Shown here piece by piece: positions 16,990 through 25,950 of a stretch of 64,000 nucleotides of DNA; position 1 is the stretch's first letter; the number at the start of each line of letters is the position of its first letter. The position numbers and the translations under genes are program-made. The notes beneath the pieces are model-generated. The model searched no databases. It had not been told where the DNA came from and was given only the letters and a program-made list of their open reading frames with translations. The DNA is from Actinorhabdospora filicis (GTDB taxonomy: Bacteria; Actinomycetota; Actinomycetes; Mycobacteriales; Micromonosporaceae). Location of the stretch: the NCBI RefSeq assembly GCF_030269765.1, contig NZ_BSTX01000001.1, positions 248,001-312,000 on the forward strand, written 5' to 3'.

Positions 16990-18084
16990 TCACTCATCCG
17001 CGCCGGGCACCGGCAGTTCCTCGTGTGCGGCCCCGAACGAACCCGCAGGTGGGACGCGTCCCAGGTGCCGCCAGCCGTGCGCGGTGGCGACCCGCCCCCG
17101 CGGCGTGCGGGCCAGCAGACCGGCGCGGACCAGGAAGGGTTCACAGACTTCCTCGACGGTGTCGGGCTGCTCCCCCACCGCCACGGCGAGGGTGGTCAAG
17201 CCCACCGGCCCGCCGCCGAAGGACTCCACCAGCGCGGTCAGGACCGCCCGGTCCAGCCGGTCCAGGCCCAGCTCGTCCACGTCGTAGACGGCCAGGGCCG
17301 CGCGCGCCACGCTCACCGAGATCACGCCACCGGCGCGGACCTGCGCGTAGTCGCGGACCCGCCGCAGCAGACGGTTGGCGATGCGCGGTGTTCCCCGCGA
17401 GCGCCCGGCGATCTCACTGGCGCCCGCGGCGGTGACCGGGACGTCCAGGATCTTCGCCGAGCGGGTCACGATGGCCTCCAGCTCGGCGTCGCCGTAGAAG
17501 TCGAGCTGCCCGATGAAGCCGAAGCGGTCCCGCAGCGGCCCGGTCAGCAGGCCCGACCGGGTCGTGGCGCCCACCAGCGTGAACGGCTCCAGGTCGAGCG
17601 GGATGGCGGTGGCGCCGGGGCCCTTGCCGACCATCACGTCGACCCGGAAGTCCTCCATGGCCGTGTACAGCAGCTCCTCGGCGGGCCGGGCCATGCGGTG
17701 GATCTCGTCGATGAAGAGGACGTCGCCGTGGGAGAGGCCGGTCAGCACCGCCGCCAGGTCGCCCGAGCGCTCGATCGCCGGGCCCGAGGTCGTCCGCAGC
17801 GACACGCCCAGCTCGGCGGCCACGATCATCGCCATCGTGGTCTTGCCCAGCCCGGGCGGGCCGGACAGCAGGATGTGGTCGGGTGGCGTCCCGCGCCCGC
17901 GCGCGCCGGCCAGCAGCAGCTCCAGCTGCTCGCGGACGCGCATCTGCCCGATCAGCTCGTCGAGGTTCTTCGGGCGCACGCCCGCCTCGGCGTCGCCGTC
18001 GCCGGGCTGCACGCGCGCCGAGACCAGGCCGAGCTCGCCGCCGCCGTCGCCGAAGTCGCGCAGGTCGTCGAAGTCGTCGGTCAT
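16990..18084 (-). CDS. ruvB: Holliday junction branch-migration ATPase RuvB
   Basis: A 364-residue AAA+ motor that drives branch migration with RuvA. Walker A is [12 protein letters not shown], Walker [10 protein letters not shown], sensor 1 GATTRSG, and the C-terminal winged helix includes [13 protein letters not shown] 30-residue N-terminal extension rich in Asp and Gly precedes the family core ([11 protein letters not shown]). The ATG at 18084 overlaps the ruvA stop by 4 bp (ATGA); longer readings upstream are the ruvA shadow. Confidence 0.97.
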   Translation of the reverse strand: MTDDFDDLRDFGDGGGELGLVSARVQPGDGDAEAGVRPKNLDELIGQMRVREQLELLLAGARGRGTPPDHILLSGPPGLGKTTMAMIVAAELGVSLRTTSGPAIERSGDLAAVLTGLSHGDVLFIDEIHRMARPAEELLYTAMEDFRVDVMVGKGPGATAIPLDLEPFTLVGATTRSGLLTGPLRDRFGFIGQLDFYGDAELEAIVTRSAKILDVPVTAAGASEIAGRSRGTPRIANRLLRRVRDYAQVRAGGVISVSVARAALAVYDVDELGLDRLDRAVLTALVESFGGGPVGLTTLAVAVGEQPDTVEEVCEPFLVRAGLLARTPRGRVATAHGWRHLGRVPPAGSFGAAHEELPVPGADE

Positions 18085-18689
18085 CGCGTCTTCCCCAGCA
18101 GCCGGATCGCCTGCTTGAGCAGCTCGGGCACGTTCGGGCGCTCGGTGTCGACGGTGTCGGCGAGCGCGGTGATGGCGGTGGCGGCGTCCTTCTGCGTCCA
18201 GCCGAGGGCGATGAGGCCCTGCTGGACCTGCTCGCGCCACATGGGCCGGGCGACGGGGCTGACGGGCGCGCCGTCGTCGTCGCAGGTGACGGGTCCGATG
18301 CGGTCCTTGAGTTCCAGGATGAGGCGTTCGGCGCCCTTCTTGCCGACGCCGGGGATCTGGGTGAGGACGCGCTGGTCGCCGACGGCGATGGCGCGGCGGA
18401 CGGCGTTCGGGGGGTGCACGGCGAGGGCGGCCTGGGCGAGGCGGGGGCCGACGCCGGAGGCGGTCTGGAGGAGCTCGAAGAGGTCGCGCTCGTCGGCGGT
18501 GGCGAAGCCGTAGAGGGTCATGGAGTCCTCGCGCACCACGAGGGTGGTGTGGAGGGTGGTCTCGCGGCCGGTGGCGAGCCCGGCGAGGGTGCCGGGGGTG
18601 GCGCGCACGGAGTAGCCGACGCCGCCGACGTCGACGACCGCGGCGTCGGGGGCGAGGGCGATGACCGTCCCGCGCACGCTGGCTATCAC
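18081..18689 (-). CDS. ruvA: Holliday junction DNA-binding subunit RuvA
   Basis: A 202-residue tetrameric junction-binding protein. The N-terminal OB-fold starts MIASVRGTV and contains [12 protein letters not shown]; the helix-hairpin-helix domain follows ([13 protein letters not shown] and [18 protein letters not shown]), then a C-terminal domain ([16 protein letters not shown]) that contacts RuvB. The GTG start is preceded by GGGAG. The start overlaps ruvC by 4 bp and the stop overlaps ruvB by 4 bp, giving a tightly coupled ruvCAB unit. Confidence 0.96.
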   Translation of the reverse strand: MIASVRGTVIALAPDAAVVDVGGVGYSVRATPGTLAGLATGRETTLHTTLVVREDSMTLYGFATADERDLFELLQTASGVGPRLAQAALAVHPPNAVRRAIAVGDQRVLTQIPGVGKKGAERLILELKDRIGPVTCDDDGAPVSPVARPMWREQVQQGLIALGWTQKDAATAITALADTVDTERPNVPELLKQAIRLLGKTR

Positions 18690-19204
18690 TGTCGTGCTCC
18701 CTTCGACTGGGCCCGGCCGAGGAGGGCCTTGGCGCCGCCTCGCCACACGTGGCAGATGGCCAGGGCGATGGCGTCGGCGGCGTCGGCGGGCCGTGGGGCC
18801 TCGGTCAGCCGCAGGAGGCGGGTGACCATGAGGGTGACCTGTTTCTTGTCGGCGTCGCCGTATCCGGTGACGGCGGCCTTGACCTCGCTGGGCGTGTAGG
18901 TCGTGACGGGCAGGCCGCGGCGGGCGCCGGCGAGCATGGCGACGCCGGAGGCCTGGGCGGTGGGGATGACCGAGGCGACATTGTGCTGGCTGAAGACGCG
19001 TTCGACGGCGACGGCGTCGGGGGCGTACTTCTGCAGGATCGCGGTCAGTTTGGTCTCCACCGACAGGAGCCGTTCGGCGAGGTCGGCGTCGGGGTCGGTG
19101 CGGATGACGCCGCCCATGATGAGGCGGCATTGACGTCCCGGCTCGCCCTCGACCACGCCGACGCCGCAGCGGGTGAGTCCGGGGTCGACGCCGAGTACCC
19201 GCAC
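18686..19204 (-). CDS. ruvC: Holliday junction resolvase RuvC
   Basis: A 172-residue endonuclease that cuts four-way junctions. The RNase-H-like fold begins [14 protein letters not shown], which supplies the first catalytic Asp; further carboxylates are in AVAVERVF and the C-terminal [14 protein letters not shown]. The first gene of ruvCAB. The 190-bp upstream gap holds a half-site (CGAAC then ATCC) but not a complete LexA box. Confidence 0.96.
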   Translation of the reverse strand: MRVLGVDPGLTRCGVGVVEGEPGRQCRLIMGGVIRTDPDADLAERLLSVETKLTAILQKYAPDAVAVERVFSQHNVASVIPTAQASGVAMLAGARRGLPVTTYTPSEVKAAVTGYGDADKKQVTLMVTRLLRLTEAPRPADAADAIALAICHVWRGGAKALLGRAQSKGARQ

Positions 19205-19395
19205 CGTTGAAGCCCTTCGCGTCCGTATGGATGTTCGATCACGACCTTACCCGTGGCCGCCGAACCTACCGGCGGGCACCGACAGTCCGTGGTGGGCGTG
19301 TCTTGGCGACCCGTCCGGATACGTCTTTGTGCACTGAATCTCAACCCCGCCCGCGCCGTTGACCGCGCGGGCGACGGGGGGTAAGGATCGAATAC

Positions 19396-20130
19396 GTGTC
19401 CATCTCTTACCGCTTCCTGCCCGACGGCGAATCCGTGCGGGCCGCGTCGGAGTACGCGCCGTTCGTCACCAGTTTCACCGCGCCCGACGCCGTCGGTTAC
19501 GCCGTGGACGGTGCGGTGGCCTGGCGGCGCGTGTTCCACGGCCGTGACCTGCTGCTCGCCGATGGGGATCCCGTCACGGCGGCGGCGCTGGTGGCCGCGG
19601 TGGCCGCCGAGCACAGGCCGACGCGGCTGAGCCTGCCGCGCCCGATCATGGAGCTGCTCCCGGCGGAGCTGCGTCCCGAACGATTCGGCGAATGGCGCTG
19701 GTTCTACACCGACACCGCGCCGGAGCCCCAGCCCGGTGAGGAGCGCGCGGCGTGGCTGCCGGGCGACGAGGCGGGGAAGGCGGCGATCGAGCGGCTGCTG
19801 GACGAGTCGTTCCCGGACGCCTCCACGCGCACCGGCGACGGCCACGTCAAGCGCTGGTTCGGGATCCCCGGCGAGGACGGCCTGGTCGGCTGCGGCGCGG
19901 TCTCGGGCCCGGCCGAGGACGTCCCGTTCCTGGCCTCGATCACGGTGCACCCGGGCGCGCGGCGGCAGGGCCTGGCGGCGGCGATGACGGCGTGGGCGAC
20001 GCGCGACCTGCTGCGGGAGTTCCCGTTCGTGGCGCTGGGTTCGATGGAGGGCGAGGACGCCACGCACCGCATCTACCGGCGGCTGGGCTACCGCGACACG
20101 CACGCCCTGATCTCGGGCTCGCTGTCGTAG
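19396..20130 (+). CDS. GNAT-family N-acetyltransferase
   Basis: A 244-residue protein. Its C-terminal half carries the acetyl-CoA-binding motif ITVHPGARRQGLAAAMTAWATRDLL and the last strand RRLGYRDTH; the N-terminal half (residues 1-100) is a degenerate related fold. The GTG at 19396 was taken because it gives a plausible N-terminus; no strong ribosome-binding site is visible. The gene lies between ruvC and yebC, which are neighbours in many actinomycetes, so it is probably a lineage-specific insertion. Substrate unknown. Confidence 0.83.
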   Translation: MSISYRFLPDGESVRAASEYAPFVTSFTAPDAVGYAVDGAVAWRRVFHGRDLLLADGDPVTAAALVAAVAAEHRPTRLSLPRPIMELLPAELRPERFGEWRWFYTDTAPEPQPGEERAAWLPGDEAGKAAIERLLDESFPDASTRTGDGHVKRWFGIPGEDGLVGCGAVSGPAEDVPFLASITVHPGARRQGLAAAMTAWATRDLLREFPFVALGSMEGEDATHRIYRRLGYRDTHALISGSLS

Positions 20131-20143
20131 CGAGGTTGGTGGA

Positions 20144-20170
20144 GCCCGGAGGAGTGTCCATCCTCCGGGC
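20144..20170 (+). terminator. Terminator after the GNAT gene
   Basis: GCCCGGAGGA and its exact complement flank a 7-nt loop, 14 bp past the stop codon. Confidence 0.75.
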
Positions 20171-20261
20171 CCCGTGTCGCCGCCCTGGTGTGCCGGATCG
20201 CTGATCCGTGACCGTTGAGGCTGCCAACACCGCGCGCTGCCACCTGCGCCACCCGGCAGTG

Positions 20262-20300
20262 TGGATGCCAGGGCGGGATTCGAACCCGCGACCTCGGTGT
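20262..20300 (-). tRNA. tRNA 3'-end remnant (possible attachment site)
   Basis: Read on the minus strand, this is a perfect T-arm (GCGGG-TTCGAAT-CCCGC) followed by the acceptor strand CCTGGCA and TCCA. A complete tRNA would need TGCCAGG about 70 bases upstream; nothing like it occurs within 200 bp. It is therefore a fragment rather than a working tRNA. Such 3' fragments are what integrative elements leave at or carry to tRNA attachment sites. Which tRNA it came from is unclear. Confidence 0.55.
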
Positions 20301-20523
20301 TCGGCCCCGGCCGCGATACGGCCGACGGCTCGGGTGCTGAGACTGGAGCGAGAATCTGAATCTGATGCGGTGAGCGGGCCGCCGGCCGGGGGCACCCGGC
20401 TGACAGGCCCTGACACGGGGTACAACCGTGTCCACCGGCTGGTCAGGCTGAGTCTGCGTCTCAGTCTTCCGCCCGCTTTTCAGGCGGACGGTCCCCGCCG
20501 CTCCCGGCGGGGAGTCTCACCGG
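20301..20523. other. Gene-free stretch upstream of the tRNA fragment
   Basis: No gene is evident. It contains an ACACGG/CCGTGT hairpin (20413-20431) and several short inverted GC-rich segments. It separates the tRNA fragment from the phage-like hypothetical gene. Confidence 0.4.
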
Positions 20524-21258
20524 CTACCCGAAGAGGTAGCCGAAGACCTTGTCGCCGACGCGCTGGTCGGCCACCTCGATGGAGTTGGCCTCCTCGCGGG
20601 CGAACTTGACGGCGTGGTGAAGCTTCTCGATGCGCTCGATGACCTCCGCGACGCGCTTGGCGGGCAGGGCGCCGGAGTACTTCACCGTCGTCCAGTACCC
20701 GATGGAGACGTCCTCGTGGTAGACCTCGACCTGCGCCGGGTGCTTGTCGGTCGCCTCGGCCTTGACGTGGTTGCGGGGGACGCGCTTGGTGCGCACGGTC
20801 CGCACGGGCTCGGTGGCCCAGCAGTCGGCGGAGTCGCTGAAGGACCAGGTCTCGGCGGCGTCGAGGACCGGGAGCTTGCGCACGAACCCGAGGAGTTCGG
20901 CGAGCTGCTTCTCCAGGAACAGCAGGTAGGTGACCGGCGCTTCGCGCAGCAGGGTCTGCCCGTCCACCACGACGTCGGCGGTGGCGCGCCCGTTGGTGAC
21001 CTCCTTGGTGGCGGTCACGTCGAAGAGGCGGGTGAGTCCGGCGGCCACGCGCTTGAGGGTCTCCTCGGCGCGGACCTGGACGCGGGTCGACTCCGGCGGG
21101 AGGACCTCGCCCTCTTCGTCCTTGGGCTGGTAGGTGCGCGCGATGCCGGACAGGAGGGCCGGTTTGCCGACCTCCCGCAGGGCGTCGGCGAGGTCCTGCG
21201 CGGACTTCGCCTTCACGCCCTTCTCGACCGCCACGATCTGGTTGAGCTTCGTCGCCAT
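20524..21258 (-). CDS. Conserved hypothetical protein (DUF7873-like)
   Basis: A 244-residue protein starting MATKLNQIVAVEKGVK. I recognise it as a protein recurrent in Streptomyces genomes and actinophages, probably the one labelled DUF7873; that label is from memory. Notable segments are ARTYQPKDEEGEVLPPEST, SYLLFLEKQ-like VTYLLFLEKQLAEL, WATEPVRTVRTKRVPRNHVK and a C-terminal GDKVFGYLFG. There is no signal peptide or membrane segment and no enzymatic motif I can name. The phage association and the neighbouring tRNA fragment together suggest mobile-element ancestry. The ATG at 21258 was chosen because sequence upstream is not protein-like. Confidence 0.85.
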   Translation of the reverse strand: MATKLNQIVAVEKGVKAKSAQDLADALREVGKPALLSGIARTYQPKDEEGEVLPPESTRVQVRAEETLKRVAAGLTRLFDVTATKEVTNGRATADVVVDGQTLLREAPVTYLLFLEKQLAELLGFVRKLPVLDAAETWSFSDSADCWATEPVRTVRTKRVPRNHVKAEATDKHPAQVEVYHEDVSIGYWTTVKYSGALPAKRVAEVIERIEKLHHAVKFAREEANSIEVADQRVGDKVFGYLFG

Positions 21259-21338
21259 GCGGTGGAGAGTACGGGTGGGACGCAAGGGAACGCGTGTGGT
21301 TTTCACACGAGTGACGCCGGTCCCCCACCGGGCATGGA

Positions 21339-21364
21339 AACGGCCCCACCGGGGTGGGGCCGTT
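21339..21364 (-). terminator. Terminator after yebC
   Basis: AACGGCCCCACC and its exact complement form a 12-bp stem, 14 bp past the yebC stop, followed on the minus strand by TTT. Confidence 0.85.
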
Positions 21365-21377
21365 GGTGTCGCGGGGG

Positions 21378-22136
21378 TCAGTCCTCGTCGAGGGCTTTGG
21401 CGACCTCGTCGGAGATGTCCATGGAGGTCCAGACGTTCTGGACGTCGTCGGAGTCTTCGAGGGCGTCGACGAGTTTGATGACCTTGCGGGCGCCGTCGAG
21501 GTCGACGGGGACCGTCACCGAGGGCACGAAGCCCGATTCGGCGGAGTCGTAGTCGAAACCGGCCTCCTGGAGCGCCTGGCGCACCGGGACGAGGTCGGTG
21601 GCCTCGCTGAGGATCTCGAAGGCGTCGCCGAGGTCGTTGACCTCTTCGGCGCCGGCGTCCAGGACGGCCACCAGCAGGTCGTCCTCGGTCACGCCGTCGG
21701 CCTTGGACACGATGATGACGCCCTTGCGGGTGAACATGTAGGACACGCTGCCGGCGTCGGCGAGGTTCCCGCCGTTGCGGGTGAGGGCGACGCGGACTTC
21801 GGCGGCGGCGCGGTTGCGGTTGTCCGAGAGGCATTCGACGAGGACGGCGACACCGCCGGGGGCGTAGCCCTCGTACATCATCGTGACGTATTCGGCGCCG
21901 CCGGCTTCGAGGCCGGAGCCACGCTTGACGGCCCGGTCGATGTTGTCGTTGGGCACCGAGCTCTTCTTGGCCTTCTGGATGGCGTCGAAGAGGGTCGGGT
22001 TGCCGTCGGGATCACCACCGCCGCTGCGCGCAGCCACCTCGATGTTCTTGATCAGCTTCGCGAACAGCTTGCCTCGCTTGGCGTCCACCACGGCCTTCTT
22101 GTGCTTGGTGGTGGCCCATTTTGAGTGGCCGCTCAT
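21378..22136 (-). CDS. yebC: YebC/TACO1-family translation and gene-expression factor
   Basis: A 252-residue protein with the invariant N-terminus [28 protein letters not shown] followed by the three-domain YebC body ([35 protein letters not shown]). Family members act as transcriptional regulators in some bacteria, and the YebC/TACO1 branch helps ribosomes pass proline-rich stretches. The gene is 15 bp after pdxT and precedes the ruv genes, as in other actinobacteria, although a 2-kb insertion now separates it from ruvC. Confidence 0.95.
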   Translation of the reverse strand: MSGHSKWATTKHKKAVVDAKRGKLFAKLIKNIEVAARSGGGDPDGNPTLFDAIQKAKKSSVPNDNIDRAVKRGSGLEAGGAEYVTMMYEGYAPGGVAVLVECLSDNRNRAAAEVRVALTRNGGNLADAGSVSYMFTRKGVIIVSKADGVTEDDLLVAVLDAGAEEVNDLGDAFEILSEATDLVPVRQALQEAGFDYDSAESGFVPSVTVPVDLDGARKVIKLVDALEDSDDVQNVWTSMDISDEVAKALDED

Positions 22137-22151
22137 CGTGTTCCCTTCGGA

Positions 22152-22754
22152 CTACTGGTCTAGATATCCCCGCGCGAGGTCGACGAAGGTCTGATGCACG
22201 CGCAGATCCCCGGTCACCTCCGGGTGGAATGCGGTGGCCATGACCCGTCCCTGGCGCACCGCGACGATCCTACCGTCCGCCCGTCCGCCCTTGATGCGGC
22301 CGATGACCTCGACGTCCGGGCCGACGGTCTCGGCCCAGGGCGCGCGGATGAACACGGTCCGGAACTCACCGATGCCGTCGAGTTCGACGTCGGTCTCGAA
22401 GGAGTCGATCTGGCGGCCGAAGGCGTTGCGGCGGACGACCATGTCGACGCCGCCGAAGGTGACCTGGTCGGGGCGGCCGTCGAGGACCTCGGCGCCGAGC
22501 ATGATCATCCCGGCGCAGGAGCCGTAGGCGGGCATCCCGGCGGCGATGCGTTCACGGATCGGCCCGGCGAGCCCGAAGTCGACGGCGAGTTTGGAGATGG
22601 CGGTCGATTCGCCGCCGGGCACCACGAGGGCGTGCACCGTGTCGAGTTCCTCCACGCGCCGCACCGGCCGCGCGAGGACGCCCAGCTCGGCGAGGGCCAG
22701 CAGGTGCTCGCGGAAGTCGCCCTGGAGGGCCAGCACACCGATAGTCAGATCCAC
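22152..22754 (-). CDS. pdxT: Pyridoxal 5'-phosphate synthase glutaminase subunit PdxT
   Basis: A 200-residue class I glutamine amidotransferase that feeds ammonia to PdxS for direct pyridoxal phosphate synthesis. It has [11 protein letters not shown] at the N-terminus, the oxyanion [10 protein letters not shown], the catalytic cysteine in [10 protein letters not shown] and the His-Glu pair in [11 protein letters not shown]. It is co-transcribed with yebC. Unusually it is separated from pdxS by three genes on the opposite strand, so the two subunits are not in one operon here. Confidence 0.95.
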   Translation of the reverse strand: MDLTIGVLALQGDFREHLLALAELGVLARPVRRVEELDTVHALVVPGGESTAISKLAVDFGLAGPIRERIAAGMPAYGSCAGMIMLGAEVLDGRPDQVTFGGVDMVVRRNAFGRQIDSFETDVELDGIGEFRTVFIRAPWAETVGPDVEVIGRIKGGRADGRIVAVRQGRVMATAFHPEVTGDLRVHQTFVDLARGYLDQ

Positions 22755-22859
22755 ACCGGCAGCCTACGCACGACGACGCGCGGGCCGCCCGGGGATGCGC
22801 TCCGCTGTGTGACCCGCTACCCTGCCACATCAGCGAGTGTCCATCTACGAGGAGCGGTC

Positions 22860-23333
22860 ATGGCCAAGACGTACAACCCGATGCCCCGGGCCGCGAAGGT
22901 CGCCCGGACGTTCATCCGGGTGCAGGCCATCGCGGTGCTCCTCATCGCCGGGCTGATCGCGGTTCCCGTGGTCACCGGCGGCGGTGTGCTGAAGGGCTGG
23001 CTGAAGGGCCTGGTGCACGTCCTGGGCATCCCGGCCGGGGTGGCGCTGCCGGACACCGTCCCCGCGTTCGTGCGCGAGCAGCGCTGGCCGGTGCTGGCCG
23101 CCGGCGCGGTGGCCGCGCTGCTGTGGCTGCTGTTCGCGGCTTTGATGCGCGGCCAGAAGCGCGTCCTGTGGCTGGTCATCGTCGCCGCCGAGATCGTCCT
23201 GATCGCCGCCGACGTCGCCGCGATCTGGGTCATCAAGGCCCCGGTGTACGCCGCCCTGCTCGCCCTGATCGTCCCGCTGGTCGTGGTGTGGAACCTGCTC
23301 CTGCGCGTCCCGCGCCGGTGGTTCCACCACTAG
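22860..23333 (+). CDS. Small four-helix membrane protein
   Basis: A 157-residue protein with about four hydrophobic segments (residues ~20-45, 75-97, 104-122 and 127-148) and a short basic C-terminus (RVPRRWFHH). The ATG is preceded by AGGAG. I do not recognise a family. It is divergent from pdxT with a 105-bp gap and begins a run of three plus-strand membrane genes spaced 12 and 125 bp apart. Confidence 0.8.
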   Translation: MAKTYNPMPRAAKVARTFIRVQAIAVLLIAGLIAVPVVTGGGVLKGWLKGLVHVLGIPAGVALPDTVPAFVREQRWPVLAAGAVAALLWLLFAALMRGQKRVLWLVIVAAEIVLIAADVAAIWVIKAPVYAALLALIVPLVVVWNLLLRVPRRWFHH

Positions 23334-23345
23334 AAGCCGACCGCG

Positions 23346-23780
23346 ATGACCGACCGCACCCCTCCGCGCGGTCCGGTGAAGCCCGGGCCGGTGCTCGCCG
23401 CGCAGATCGCGCTGTGGCTCCAGTTCGGCCTCAGCCTGTGTTCGGGCGCGTTCATCGGGCTCAGCGTGATCCTCTTCCATGAGAGCGATGACGCGCGCCT
23501 GGACGCGAAGTTCAGCACCGGGCAGGTGTCGGTGCTGCTGTACGCGGCGATCCTCATGATCGTCCTGGCGATCGCGTCGGGCGTGCTGGCCCTGTACGTC
23601 CCGAGCCGCCACCGCTGGGTCCGCATCGCCGTCCTGGTCGTGGCGGGGCTGTGCGCCGCGGTGGCGGCGCTGAACACCGTCGTCCGGCCCAATCCGATGA
23701 CCATCGTCGGGTTCGTGATCCCGGTGCTGCTGGCGGTGATGATGTCCGGGCGGCCCGCCCGTGACTGGTTCACGCGGTAG
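23346..23780 (+). CDS. Small membrane protein, paralogue of the next gene
   Basis: A 144-residue protein with hydrophobic segments at about residues 18-45, 62-85, 95-112 and 115-135. The N-terminus GPVKPGPVLAAQIALWLQ closely resembles GAVKPGNVTTAQVILWIQ of the downstream protein, so they are paralogues. It ends RPARDWFTR, paralleling SARDWCNQDA. Function unknown; the KPG-x-V-x-x-AQ-x-x-LW pattern is typical of small uncharacterised actinomycete membrane proteins. Confidence 0.8.
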   Translation: MTDRTPPRGPVKPGPVLAAQIALWLQFGLSLCSGAFIGLSVILFHESDDARLDAKFSTGQVSVLLYAAILMIVLAIASGVLALYVPSRHRWVRIAVLVVAGLCAAVAALNTVVRPNPMTIVGFVIPVLLAVMMSGRPARDWFTR

Positions 23781-23905
23781 CCCCGCCTCCCCCCAACGCG
23801 GGCGCGGCCCCTCTACCGTGGTGGGTGACCCGGCGTCCCGTGCCTTCGCGGACGGAGGCGGCGGGACGCTCCCTCACCCAGCCCCGCGAGCCCATGGGAG
23901 GCGCC

Positions 23906-24301
23906 GTGAAACCCGGTAACGTCACGACCGCGCAGGTGATCCTCTGGATCCAGGGCGCCTTAACCGTCGTCCTGGCCCTGGTGCTGCTCGGCATGTCCGG
24001 GCAGGTGGACTCCTCCTCCGGCGGGATCTTCCTGGTCTTCATCGTCTTGGCGCTGGCGCAGGCCGCGCTGGAGATCGCCGCGGCGGTCGGGCTGGGCGCC
24101 GGGCGGAACTGGGCGCGGATCCTGGCGATCGTGGTCGAGTCGATCGCGATCATCGTCGCCGGGCTGAACCTGCTGACCAGCGGTGGCGGGGCGAGCGGCG
24201 GCTACCTGTGCGGGTCGCTGGTCGGCATCGGGCTGGCCGTCACGGTCATCGGGTGCCTGGCCCAGGAGAGCGCCCGCGATTGGTGCAACCAGGACGCCTG
24301 A
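23906..24301 (+). CDS. Small membrane protein, paralogue of the previous gene
   Basis: A 131-residue protein with four hydrophobic stretches. It shares the KPG-N-V-x-x-AQ start and the SARDW end with its upstream neighbour. A GTG at 23906 has GGGAGG four bases upstream and is preferred; an ATG at 23894 or a GTG at 23825 would add 4 or 27 residues. Function unknown. A 20-bp hairpin follows directly. Confidence 0.75.
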   Translation: MKPGNVTTAQVILWIQGALTVVLALVLLGMSGQVDSSSGGIFLVFIVLALAQAALEIAAAVGLGAGRNWARILAIVVESIAIIVAGLNLLTSGGGASGGYLCGSLVGIGLAVTVIGCLAQESARDWCNQDA

Positions 24302-24302
24302 G

Positions 24303-24345
24303 ACGCGCGAAAGGGCGGCCCGGAGCGGGCCGCCCTTTCGCGCGT
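24303..24345. terminator. Bidirectional terminator, 20-bp perfect stem
   Basis: Arms of 20 bp (ACGCGCGAAAGGGCGGCCCG and its exact complement) with a GAG loop. It lies between the 3' ends of the membrane gene and pdxS, so it serves both strands. Confidence 0.88.
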
Positions 24346-24353
24346 GGTCGCTA

Positions 24354-25253
24354 CTACCAGCCCCGGGTCGCCATGCGCTCGGAGTCGGGCATGGTGGTCA
24401 CGTTGATGCCGACCATCGCCTCGCCCAGGCCGCGCGAGACCTTCGCGACGACGTCGGGGTCGTCGTGGAAGGTGGTGGCCTGCACGATCGCGGCGGCGCG
24501 CTTGGCGGGGTCGCCGGACTTGAAGATGCCCGAGCCGACGAACACGCCCTCGGCGCCCAGCTGCATCATCATCGCCGCGTCGGCGGGGGTGGCGATGCCG
24601 CCGGCGGTGAACAGGACGACCGGCAGGCTGCCGGACTCGGCGATCTCGGCGACGAGCTCGTAGGGCGCGCGCAGTTCCTTGGCGGCGGCGTACAGCTCGG
24701 CCTCGTCGTAGGTGCTCAGGCGCTTGATGTCGGCGCGGATCTGCCGCATGTGGCGGGTCGCCTCGACGACGTTGCCGGTGCCGGGCTCGCCCTTGGAGCG
24801 GATCATCGCCGCGCCCTCGGAGATGCGGCGCAGGGCCTCACCGAGGTTGGTGGCGCCGCACACGAACGGGACCGTGAAGGGCCACTTGTCGATGTGGTTG
24901 ACCTCGTCGGCGGGGGTGAGGACCTCGGACTCGTCGATGTAGTCGACGCCGAGGGACTGCAGGACCTGGGCCTCCACGAAGTGCCCGATGCGGGCCTTGG
25001 CCATGACCGGGATGGAGACGGCGCCGACGATCCCGTCGATCATGTCGGGGTCGCTCATGCGGGACACGCCGCCCTCGGCGCGGATGTCGGCGGGGACGCG
25101 TTCGAGCGCCATGACCGCGACCGCGCCCGCGTCCTCGGCGATCTTCGCCTGCTCGGGCGTGACGACGTCCATGATCACGCCGCCCTTGAGCATGTCGGCC
25201 ATGCCGCGCTTGACGCGGGCGGTGCCGGTGGTCGTGGTGTTGTCAGTCGACAC
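24354..25253 (-). CDS. pdxS: Pyridoxal 5'-phosphate synthase lyase subunit PdxS
   Basis: A 299-residue TIM-barrel synthase that condenses ribose 5-phosphate, glyceraldehyde 3-phosphate and ammonia to pyridoxal phosphate. It has the conserved run [20 protein letters not shown], the catalytic-lysine region [15 protein letters not shown], and the second lysine in [22 protein letters not shown]. The phosphate-binding loops [13 protein letters not shown] and [12 protein letters not shown] are intact. A GTG at 25253 with GAGGAG upstream is the start; a longer in-frame reading is not conserved. Confidence 0.97.
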   Translation of the reverse strand: MSTDNTTTTGTARVKRGMADMLKGGVIMDVVTPEQAKIAEDAGAVAVMALERVPADIRAEGGVSRMSDPDMIDGIVGAVSIPVMAKARIGHFVEAQVLQSLGVDYIDESEVLTPADEVNHIDKWPFTVPFVCGATNLGEALRRISEGAAMIRSKGEPGTGNVVEATRHMRQIRADIKRLSTYDEAELYAAAKELRAPYELVAEIAESGSLPVVLFTAGGIATPADAAMMMQLGAEGVFVGSGIFKSGDPAKRAAAIVQATTFHDDPDVVAKVSRGLGEAMVGINVTTMPDSERMATRGW

Positions 25254-25329
25254 TGGGACGGACTCCTCGATGAGCGGGGGTAAGGGTATGGTCACCGCCA
25301 TCGTACGTCTGGATCATGGCCGGACCGCC

Positions 25330-25354
25330 TGGCCAATCCGCAGGACATTGGCCA
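25330..25354. promoter_or_regulatory. Inverted repeat upstream of pdxS
   Basis: TGGCCAAT and ATTGGCCA form a perfect 8-bp dyad with a 9-nt spacer, 77-101 bp upstream of the pdxS start. It may be a regulator's binding site; no pdxR-like gene is nearby. Confidence 0.45.
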
Positions 25355-25433
25355 CTGTTTCGCGGCGGCGTCCCACGGGTCAACCGATGTCACACCCGTC
25401 CCGTAGAGGATCGGAGTGGGGCCTTCGCACGGC

Positions 25434-25916
25434 TCAGACCGGCTCGTCCATGTCGAAGTACCGCGGCTCGGGGTGCCTGCGCGCCAGCCCGAACACCCGC
25501 ACCACCGGCCGCCATCGCGCGCCGCGCGCGTCGCGGACCATGTCGGCGTGCACCTGTTTGGCGATGGCCAGGCGGCGCCCGGCGCGCTGGACGGCGGCCA
25601 GTTCCGGGTCGCCGGGGTCCAGCGGGAGTTCCCGCAGGACGCGGGTCAGGTCGTTCTGGGCGGCCTCGCGCTGCCCGTCGACCGATTCGAGGGCGGCGCG
25701 GGCGGCTGCGTCCAGCGCGTCGGCGTAGCCGCCGAGGTGCGGCCGGACGCGCGCGGCGAGCGCGGCGGCGGCCAGGGCCCGTGCGCCCATGCGGGCGTCG
25801 AGGGCTTCGGCGGCGGCCTGGGATCGGCGGTGCAGCCGTTCGACGCGCGTCGCCGTCCAGGTCAGGTACGTCGACGCGAGCACGATCAGCGCGACGACTC
25901 CGACCACCCACCACAT
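25434..25916 (-). CDS. Membrane-anchored helical protein (LemA-like layout)
   Basis: A 160-residue protein with one N-terminal membrane helix (residues ~3-20, WWVVGVVALIVLASTYL) and a long helical, Ala/Arg-rich domain: RRSQAAAEALDARMGARA, then LESVDGQREAAQNDLTRVL. The layout recalls LemA proteins, but the similarity is weak and this is a guess. It lies between pdxS and pimA, where actinomycetes often keep a small hypothetical gene, and is 34 bp after pimA on the same strand. Confidence 0.78.
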   Translation of the reverse strand: MWWVVGVVALIVLASTYLTWTATRVERLHRRSQAAAEALDARMGARALAAAALAARVRPHLGGYADALDAAARAALESVDGQREAAQNDLTRVLRELPLDPGDPELAAVQRAGRRLAIAKQVHADMVRDARGARWRPVVRVFGLARRHPEPRYFDMDEPV

Positions 25917-25950
25917 GGCGGCTGATCGTAGTGGATGGGCGCCGGGGTGT

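Noticed and set aside
19205..19395. Possible LexA box upstream of ruvC
   Set aside because: Only one half-site (CGAAC) is present; the second half (ATACG) departs too far from GTTCG to claim control by LexA.
20170..20262. A complete second tRNA next to the 3' fragment
   Set aside because: The sequence GCCGGGTGGCGCAG resembles a tRNA 5' half, but a fold would be only ~66 nt and the anticodon loop lacks U33; no plausible cloverleaf forms.
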